Below, in pieces: positions 56,946 through 64,000 of a DNA stretch of 64,000 nucleotides. This stretch comes from Mesodorylaimus sp. YZB2_4 (Eukaryota; Nematoda; Enoplea; Dorylaimida; Dorylaimidae): contig JASANH010001153.1 of assembly GCA_030248295.1 (NCBI GenBank), positions 1-64,000 of the forward strand, written 5' to 3'. A model generated the notes under the pieces. It was not told the DNA's origin. It did not search any database and was given only the letters and a program-made list of their open reading frames with translations. Positions within the stretch are counted from its first letter, which is position 1. Every line of letters starts with the position of its first letter. Position numbers and translations under genes: made by a program.

Positions 56946-57024
56946 CAATTTTGAACTGTATCGATTGGCTTAGGCGGGGCAGCAGGTGAGAAGTTCTGAT
57001 TGCGAGTTGTGCCTAGGCTAGATT
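56946..57024 (+). promoter_or_regulatory. 78-bp GPCR-upstream segment duplicated in IDE intron 13
   Basis: Reads TTTTGAACTGTATCGATTGG through TTGTGCCTAGGCTA. The reverse complement sits at about 55,926-56,003 with only one mismatch seen. It lies 32 bp before the GPCR start codon, so it probably covers 5' UTR or core promoter sequence. Confidence 0.8.
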
Positions 57025-57055
57025 ACTTGGAAAGTAAATTCGGGACTGTAAGACG

Positions 57056-58081
57056 ATGACAGGGTCAGAGGCTTTGGATGTGCCAAGAAATGGCACGGTT
57101 AGAAATTCGACCATCTATTCACCCTCTTCCTATTACGAATTCATCTGCACTGGTGCCATTTGCATTCTTATTAATCTTTTTATTTTTATTGTTATTTGCA
57201 GCGATGCAAAACTGAGGCAAAAATCATCGATTTTATTAGCCTTAGCATTCGGTAATTCATTGCGAGGTTTGCATTATTTAATTGCTGGTACTATTCGCCT
57301 GCACAAGTACCTGACTGGAGTGATCTTGGAGTCGGGCAGTGTGTGGCAGTGCATGGTCACTTATCAACTGAGCTTCCTCCTGCTCGGGTTCTGCTTACCC
57401 CCAGTAATCCATTTGCTAATTGGCATGGAACGGGTGTCAGCCACGTGCACACCTAATTGGTACAGAGTGCGATGGAGGAGGGGGCTGGTGGTGAAGATGG
57501 TAGTGTGGGCTCATGTTAAAGTAGTCCTGATATGCTTGTCACCCGCCTGGATATTCACAGTTGTTGACCCACATCGAGTTGTAGCCACCAGTGAATGTGT
57601 TGTTAAGAGTGTATTTCCGAGGCAATATGTGGCTAGTTTGTGCGCCATAACGTTTTTATCGAATCTAATAGCTGTCGTGCTGACATTGGTGGCGGCCTGG
57701 GTTGGACGTAGACGATTGGGTCAGTGCACTGGTGCCAATGGGCTGGCAATTGCACATACAATAATTGGAGCCAAGAAACAAGTGAAAAAGTGGACGAGGC
57801 AAACGAAATATACTAGAATTATGTTAATACTATCCACTTGCGAATTGATATTTGCAGCATTGCCAAGGCTGATATTATTATTGCGTTTATTCGAGTTGAC
57901 TGAATTTAGTTTTATAATTTATAAACTCGGGGATATTGGATTTTTCTTAAATTCCGTGGCAAATGTTTTAACTTATCTTATTTTCAACAAGCCGTTTCGC
58001 AGTTCCATATTTGTCATGTATAGGAGGGTCAGACGTCTGAGCATCAGCACAGGTGGAGTCAGTGATGGGTCCATGGAATAA
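57056..58081 (+). CDS. Seven-transmembrane receptor (rhodopsin-like, nematode serpentine type)
   Basis: Single-exon frame of 341 aa. The N-terminus carries N-glycosylation sites (NGT, NST). Seven hydrophobic spans follow: TM1 FICTGAICILINLFIFIVIC, TM2 SILLALAFGNSLRGLHYLIA, TM3 beginning at VWQCMV, TM4 LVVKMVVWAHVKVVLICLSP, TM5 SLCAITFLSNLIAVVLTLVA, TM6 RIMLILSTCELIFAALPRLI and TM7 IGFFLNSVANVLTYLIFNKP. The TM3 Cys (WQC) and an ECL2 Cys (SECVV) form the usual disulphide pair. The DRY box is ERV (GMERVSA), and the TM7 end NVLTYLIF stands where NPxxY would be. It looks like the srsx/srw class of nematode chemo- or peptide receptors; the ligand is unknown. It starts about 700 bp after the IDE stop on the same strand. 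Confidence 0.85.
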   Translation: MTGSEALDVPRNGTVRNSTIYSPSSYYEFICTGAICILINLFIFIVICSDAKLRQKSSILLALAFGNSLRGLHYLIAGTIRLHKYLTGVILESGSVWQCMVTYQLSFLLLGFCLPPVIHLLIGMERVSATCTPNWYRVRWRRGLVVKMVVWAHVKVVLICLSPAWIFTVVDPHRVVATSECVVKSVFPRQYVASLCAITFLSNLIAVVLTLVAAWVGRRRLGQCTGANGLAIAHTIIGAKKQVKKWTRQTKYTRIMLILSTCELIFAALPRLILLLRLFELTEFSFIIYKLGDIGFFLNSVANVLTYLIFNKPFRSSIFVMYRRVRRLSISTGGVSDGSME

Positions 58082-59384
58082 TTTTTGTGAATGTAAAAAT
58101 TTTTTGTTTAGGAATGTAAAATGCAACACTACATTTGTGGCATGTCTGTACTTAGGAGCACCTGCACGTCAGTGCGTTGAAGATGCCAAATGCTCACTTG
58201 TCTTTTGTGGATTCCAGCTTGGGCATTATGCTGCAAGTGAGGGTGCTTACATCCGATAGGATTTCAAACGGGTCCCACAGGGCTATGTTTGAATACAAAG
58301 GCAGGTCGCCATGCTGACATGCAAGCCTAATCATGAGCACTTTTGTTACGGACAGCGAAAAGAGCGATAAGAAAGGGCAAAATTGTGAAACAATCAGTGG
58401 TCCATTACATGCCGTACTGTCTTACAGCCTGGCGTATAGACCCACATTGCACACAACAGATATAGGGCCACCATAGTTCCCCGTCGTAAGACAGGCGTGA
58501 GTAGATTATACCCCAGGAGAAAGGGGTAGATAAGAGAGGTAGGAGAAGTTGTTGGTTGTTATTCTGACAAATAACCTGTACTGGACTGCATACTGTACGT
58601 AAAATTTCTGCAGCGCAACATCGCAGTATGGGCAGTGTGCAGAGAACTAATGTATACTGGGCTCACCCTGCAGGATCGTCAACCTCATCCTGAAATAAGG
58701 CCCAAACTGTCGACAGTTTTGCGATTTCTCCAAACCTTGTTATTCCCGCTTTGACGATGTGTACGCCTGCCATTGCCACAATTCCATTGCGTGTACATTC
58801 TTTAATGCTGGCTATTTGACATGGTTCGTGTTGTGTTTTTACATCTCAGCGGTAAGAACAGGCAGCACTACTAAATAAAAACACAAAATTAAACAAAGTT
58901 TTAAAAATGCAGCGCAGAGAGGAACGGCAAGGACATTATGCTAAAGATGGCCAGCACGGTGTGCATGCTTATTATTCTCACCAGATTACTCGTGTACCAT
59001 GTGATCAGGTGAAAATGACATCAGCTGTGAAGTCAGAAAGGTGCAACCTTATTGCAGCATAGGCCGAGGTCATGGTAAGTACTGACAGTACATGCCACAG
59101 ACAGCATGAAGGTACAGGCTACACCTATTTGGTCGAAACAGATACCCACTGGATCGAAATTATGGCATTTGTCGGCACTGATCTTTCAGGAAGATGCCAT
59201 TAAAGAATTTTAAGGTATATTTTAGTTGGTCAGTTGAGACAGTGAAAAGCATTCTCAGCATTCTTTTGTGTTCGTTGCTCAATGGATGTTTGGGTAACTC
59301 GTGGTTGCAAAATATTGATTTGACTGACGCACTTTAACTTTGAACAGAAACAATATGTACAGTATTGGCTTACTGCACGGCCCC
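58082..59384. other. Intergenic, nothing recognised
   Basis: No gene or clear repeat family identified. Confidence 0.4.
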
Positions 59385-59868
59385 GTGACGATTTCCCTGC
59401 TTGGTCATTACCCTCACTGAGGCGATTCCCCCCATCAGACAAGGTAGAGAAATCCACTAATTGACGATGAGACCTGCGACGGTTCCCCCACCGTGATTTT
59501 TCGCTCGATGTGCAGAAGCGACTTGGGTTGCAAAAGACAGTATTTCAGGACTATCTTACACTCTGCCAACGCGCATTAGCTGCAAATACGAGTGTATGTA
59601 CAGTAATAGAGCAGATCAGTTTATCTCAAGGCATGGTTCAAGTCCCAAATGCTGAACTGCCTACCACGAAATCAATAAAAAGAGAAATTATAACTATATA
59701 GACTAGTGAGTTCACCAGCATGGCAGCTGCACATTTCGCGCGGGTGCATGTGTACTTGTTCCTAAATCAAGGCTCATAATTTGAATTGCCGCAATTTTTC
59801 AGCACTGACGGGGGGGGGGTGAACGCGTGTTTCAGTGAGTCGACCAAGTAGGGAAACGTCCCACAATC
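59385..59868. mobile_element. Shorter relative of the intron-7 element
   Basis: The left end CCCCGTGACGATTTCCCTGCTTGGTC and right end GACCAAGTAGGGAAACGTCCC are inverted repeats matching 50.68-51.6 kb. The interior shares GCAAAAGACAG, AATACGAGTGTATGTA and GGCATGGTTCAAGTCC with that copy. It is about half its length. Confidence 0.75.
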
Positions 59869-60192
59869 TACTCTACGCGGCACCATATGCAGTCGGAAAC
59901 TTTACCGGTTGCATCAAAGTGAATATATCACGCAAGCAATATACATACGGTACCAAGGAGTATCTAGTCTCCCACACGCTATTCTATGTACGATTGGAGT
60001 TCAAAGAGTTCGTGGCCTGACAACAATTCAAATTGCAACTGTAGTCTATATACAATGCCATACCCTTCTCGACATAACCTGCCCTGGATACCGATGTATG
60101 TTCGAATAGAATACAGTTGATGTTGAGGCACACGCGCAATGGAAAAAGCGATGTGCGCACCATTATATTATTTTGACAGACTTATTTCCGTG

Positions 60193-60281
60193 AATTTCTA
60201 CTCCTACCCCTAGGGTAGGTGTAATGGCCATATACTTAAGCGTATGCTATTACACCGACCCGAGGGGTAGGTGTAGAAATT
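60193..60281. repeat. 89-bp palindrome centred on CTTAAG
   Basis: AATTTCTACTCCTACCCCTA... pairs with ...AGGGGTAGGTGTAGAAATT, arms of about 41 bp with few mismatches. It contains internal CCTAGGG/GGGTAGG symmetry. Confidence 0.9.
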
Positions 60282-60324
60282 TTGTCGATTATAAATGCGC
60301 CTTGAGTATTGAGTCTATCGAAGG

Positions 60325-60405
60325 TCGCCCGTGGCCAGGTGGGTGAGGTCTGCCTCTACGCCAGGTGCGCGCGGCGAGAGCTCGACTCGCGGCGGGGTGA
60401 ATCAC
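60325..60405 (+). mobile_element. tRNA-derived SINE head, family B
   Basis: Reads CGTGGCCAGGTGGGTGAGG, GTCTGCCTCTACGCCAGGTG and a T-arm-like GCGAGAGCTCGACTCGC. Matches the minus-strand head at 42,690-42,780. A true tRNA is unlikely because the acceptor stem does not pair well. Confidence 0.6.
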
Positions 60406-60599
60406 TTTGTAGACTGCGTGCTTCATCCTCGATTACGCAAATCTGTGTTCGGTGATCTGGTAAAACATGAGCATGAGCATGGATGTGCTTCACTGATTTC
60501 GGATGGACTGATCACACTCTAATGGAGTACATCAAGCATTATCTATACAGACATATATCACTTATAAAGCAGGTGACTCGTCACATTTCCTGTCGTCCT

Positions 60600-61809
60600 T
60601 TACATCCTTACTCGACTCCAAACAGTGGACGACAAACGCCACATTGACTTTTCCAGGGGATCCCAGTTCTTATTGACAGGAACTCCGCATATGACAACGG
60701 GGTCAGTGTATTGTTTCAGGGCAGGCAGTTTCCAATTGCCGAATGACTCGAAGTCGTTGAAGTTGGCCTGATTATCCCATTGAATATACCACAACAACAA
60801 GTCCTTGAAGCCTGTATTTGTATCGACTATTGACTGCCAATTACTTTTGCTCGTTTGGATCCCTGGAAACGCCCCTACAGCTCGTATGGCAGCTGACATT
60901 TCTTGAATAAATTGGGCATTTTCAGTTTTATTTGTGCTCCAATGTTCTGGGTCTTTCACAGCCAGCCAAATCTGCAAAAATAGAGACCTCAAGATGGGTG
61001 AAGCTAGCTGAAGGCCTGTCGTTTCGAGGATAGACCTTCTGCTGCTGACGGTGAGTTTCATTCAAGTGACGATGTAGACACACTCAATGTCATACTGCCA
61101 CGTTGGGGCAGTATGACATTGAGTGTGTCTACATGTATCCGTATGGGTGCAGATGCTAAGGGGAAGGAGGATGGGTACTGTAGGCAACTTTTCCCGCTGC
61201 TTTTTAAATTTTACACATGTTGACGAAGAAAGCAATTGTATTGCTCCAGTAGCTGTCTTTTTTCTAAATCACTCGTCTTGTGTAAATCCATCCTCCATCA
61301 TCCCCTCTCATGAAACTTCAGGAAGGGGTCCCATAAGACCCCCTGCTGGACACGCACTGTGGTCTCGACAACCTCGACAGCCTGACTGTTCTTTGTATCT
61401 GATTATGACCAAAGGCTACCTGTTCTATTCCAGCATTTTGCGATCGCAAATTGGCCATTGCTGTTCGCACTTGCTCACTAGGATCACCACACTTTTTACA
61501 CGGGATCATATACCCGCTAATGTGTGGCATACCAGCTGCTCGAGCATTCCTAATCCTTGCTGGAGAATTCGGGTCCACCTTGCCATTCGATTGGAATATA
61601 CAGACAATAGCAAATGTGAAATTGTTACGAAGTAGGCATTGCCAGGTTTCCTGAAATGAAGAATTCCATGCTTTATTTCAACAAAAACATCAACATTCTT
61701 TTACCATGGACACTGGTTTTGCAACGTCCACACCAAACTTGGCAACAGTAATTTGAAAATGGGCCAAAATTAAAATAATAAACAAATAATAATAATAGAT
61801 TGATTTCAT
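60600..61809 (-). CDS. GH25 lysozyme-like protein (nematode LYS type) lacking the DxE motif
   Basis: Three exons on the minus strand, 61705-61809, 61420-61650 and 60600-60971, in phase with GT-AG borders; 235 aa. Residues 1-23 (MKSIYYYYLFIILILAHFQI...) are a signal peptide. Residues 24-34, KFGVDVAKPVS, start the GH25 barrel and keep the first Asp (D28). Exon 2 has the family's SGYMIPCKKCGDPSEQV Cys pair. Exon 3 has NWQSIV, LLLWYIQWDNQANFNDF and WKLPALKQYTDPVVICGVPV, all matching nematode LYS proteins. However the usual W-L-D-I-E catalytic strand reads IWLAVKDPEHW: both acidic residues are replaced (A116, K118). The C-terminus runs about 15 residues past the usual end and is basic. It is expected to be secreted, and whether it still cleaves peptidoglycan is doubtful. 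A perfect 28-bp hairpin lies in intron 2. Confidence 0.9.
61072..61134. repeat. Perfect 28-bp-stem hairpin in the lysozyme intron
   Basis: ATGTAGACACACTCAATGTC... at 61,072-61,099 is exactly complementary to 61,107-61,134, with a 7-nt loop (ACGTTGG). It lies in intron 2 of the GH25 gene. Confidence 0.95.
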
Positions 61810-64000
61810 GATGGAATCAGCCTGCTTCCTTGAAAGCTTAGATTTGAAATCGCACGCACACTTTTGATGTGAAATCATTCTTTTCAGAGAGAAACCGAGC
61901 ACTGAGGATGTCGTTCAGGGTGATCTCGTTGTATTAATACATTTCGGATTCTGGGGCAAGTTTTAGATGTCACGTTCGCACGAACTACATGCCCGTACGT
62001 GGGCAGTTAGACAAGGACACGCAATTTATTCTTGTAGGTTAGTCAGTTTAGACGAAACACAGCACGGAGGCCAGGTTAAGAGGTTATAGCGAGGGACGAG
62101 AATGACAAAACACTGTCCTGAGAATTACCTAAAAACAAGCATCAGCTGGTAGCTCTGCGACGCAGGAACAAGCCAAAGTGCCTGTCCGAGTGCCCTGTCG
62201 TGCATCCAAAGATGGGGTTGTGCTGTTATTACCTGGTTGCTGAATAAGAGGCCTTTCAAGGACCTCAGGGGCCCTTAGGTAACGGATCGAATACCAAACA
62301 GAAAGATATTGGGAGTCCAGTATTATCTGTTATAGTGGGAATCAGCGCCATGAAGGGATTCTACACGCCACCATATCACAAGTGCAGGGTACCCCATTTT
62401 ACCTAGTAGGTTTTCTCAGGCTTCAGGCAGGTGGAGGATTTTACTGACGCAGAACATTGCAAGCGAGTTGTTGTTAGGTTTCAGCACTAGATAAGGTCCA
62501 CTGTAGAAGGATGATACGGGAGCGCTGGAGTGGCCACAAAAGTTAGATGAGATATGAAATGCTTAGCGCCAGCAAGACTTCGGATATCATCATGGTTGCA
62601 TCACAGAGTACAAAGCAGACGAGACAGTATCGGGCAATATAGGAATGGACATTTCGGCCTGGACACCCTCTCACTTCTGTCCAGCGGTTTGCAGTAGGCC
62701 CTGACACCCAAGCAAGAGCAATACCGTGTAAAGGATCCACACTACGCATAAAACTAGTAGAAGCAGAGCAACGGTGTTTGATTTCTCCTCGCGGTCAAGA
62801 CAGGCGAAACATAGCCCGGCAGGATGATTCACCCTACTCAGCTCGGTCCCAACCCTATGCCCCAACTAGACACCAGATCAGGTCGGGTTCAACCCGACCG
62901 GAAAGCCCCCGAAGGGGTTGACCCGACTTTGTTATTAGCAGCTCAAGTTCCCCGCGATAAAAACCTTGCACAAATCCCCAGAACGTCGTGACGTTTCTGT
63001 AAAGATGACTGTGTGAAGATATTTCGATGGAGACATCTCATTAAATGGATCGATCGATGGATCTCGATGGATTGATACCACCCGAATTTTTATCTTATAT
63101 TATTACCTAGCAATGCTTAGTAAATAAAACAGCACCCCTTCATATTTCCCACAATAGTGGTCGAATAATTTTATAAAAAGCCTTTGCGGGGTCTTAAAGC
63201 GACCAAGGTCTGTCCGCTAGTCTTGCAAGATTTAATCAATCCTGATAATAAAGACTTGCATAACCTTTGGAGTCAGGGGCCATCCAGAAGCGTTTCCGAG
63301 GCCCAGCGGAGTTCCCCCAGCCAAAACCCATAAAAACAATTCCGCTGACTGTTTTCCTGTCAGCGGGTCAAGTTTTCCAGCGAGCTGAAAGGGTTTACAC
63401 AAAATGCTATTCCAGAAACTTTCCTTGGAGAAAAGTTCCTGCGAGTTTGACCACCTCGCAGGAAAAAACGTTTAGGTGGTCGAGAGCACCTAAAATCGGG
63501 TTTCCTGCGAGGTTTGTCAATGGTTTAACATAGTCGTGCTGCTAAAATGGATCTCGTTGAACTCGATGAGAACAAATATTTGTAGAACTCAAGGTCCAGC
63601 AATTTTTAATTACCGTATCGATTCGTACAATGGGTACGATGACCAAAAACGTATCACTCGCTATCGTTACGAAGGATGTAGGCAATCCCTTGTCATTCTT
63701 GCTTAGCCACGACCTCAGGCGAAAGACTCGTCGTCATAATGCTCTGCTGAAGAGTTGAGCAGCAGCTGCTTACTGCGCTTTGATTTTATGCAAGCAATAA
63801 GCCATATCAATTGCTCGATGGTGATTAGCCTAGCATTTCACAGCTACTGTAGCTCTACCGAAAATGATTACAGCTGTCTCCGAATCATTTTGCAAAAAAG
63901 TCAGGTACATTAAAGTTCCTGAAGGCGCTTATGCTCAAGAATGTGTGCGAGGTTGGGTGTGAGCAAATTTTGGTGAGGTTGGGCGGTTGAGACGTCTCGA
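61810..64000. other. Intergenic, no gene seen
   Basis: No supported coding frame, RNA gene or defined repeat. Short inverted words (GGTTCAACCCGACC / GGGGTTGACCCGAC) occur near 62,885-62,930. Confidence 0.4.

Noticed and set aside
60325-60405. Candidate tRNA gene
   Set aside because: A and B boxes are present but the acceptor stem pairs poorly and a near-identical head exists at 42.7 kb, so a SINE is preferred.
61072-61134. Candidate microRNA precursor
   Set aside because: The stem is completely perfect with a 7-nt loop, unlike typical precursors with bulges and longer loops; kept only as a hairpin.
1-64000. CRISPR arrays, rRNA genes, bacterial operons
   Set aside because: No regularly spaced direct repeats, rRNA signatures or Shine-Dalgarno-led gene strings; the window is eukaryotic.

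Overview
The window is animal nuclear DNA: split genes with GT-AG introns, roughly half the sequence repeats, and no prokaryotic operon structure. Several genes point to a nematode, probably a repeat-rich non-model one: a GH25 lysozyme of the nematode LYS type, a DEG/ENaC-like channel, a single-exon serpentine-receptor-like GPCR, a secreted metallo-beta-lactamase protein with a lustrin-like cysteine domain, and a Bel/Pao-type element with a glycoprotein ORF. The species cannot be fixed from sequence alone.

Layout. 1-14.3 kb is a huge imperfect palindrome: arms 1-6110 and 8205-14302 are near-identical reverse complements around an asymmetric 2-kb centre. Each arm carries mitochondrial ribosomal protein L16 (intact on the right, frameshifted on the left), a LINE reverse-transcriptase tail, a broken DEG/ENaC channel gene and a broken retroelement glycoprotein. 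The centre holds a Bel/Pao fragment, a LINE endonuclease fragment and a strikingly C-poor stretch. 14.3-21 kb is a repeat field of MITE-like elements. 21-24 kb has two adjacent genes for small secreted proteins, one with Pro-Tyr-Gly repeats. 24-27.8 kb is SINE and inverted-repeat DNA. 27.8-36.2 kb has a 4-exon secreted MBL-fold protein (-), a small secreted Cys protein (-) and a 3-exon secreted protein of unknown family (+). 38.4-39.9 kb is a type I membrane protein with a thrombospondin repeat (-). 40-45.3 kb is repeats again, including poly-C tracts and two clean foldback elements. 45.5-56.35 kb is a complete 14-exon insulin-degrading enzyme gene whose introns are packed with inverted-repeat transposons. 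57.06-58.08 kb is the GPCR. 60.6-61.8 kb is the GH25 lysozyme-like gene (-), whose catalytic Asp/Glu motif is missing. The rest has no recognisable gene.

The genes do not form one pathway. Coherent themes are secretion (five predicted secreted or surface proteins in about 40 kb) and heavy colonisation by short non-autonomous inverted-repeat elements, several present in two or more copies here. The strongest things to follow up are the palindrome (real duplication or assembly artefact), the MITE-like families seen in paired copies, the catalytically altered lysozyme, and a 78-bp GPCR-upstream sequence copied in reverse into an IDE intron.
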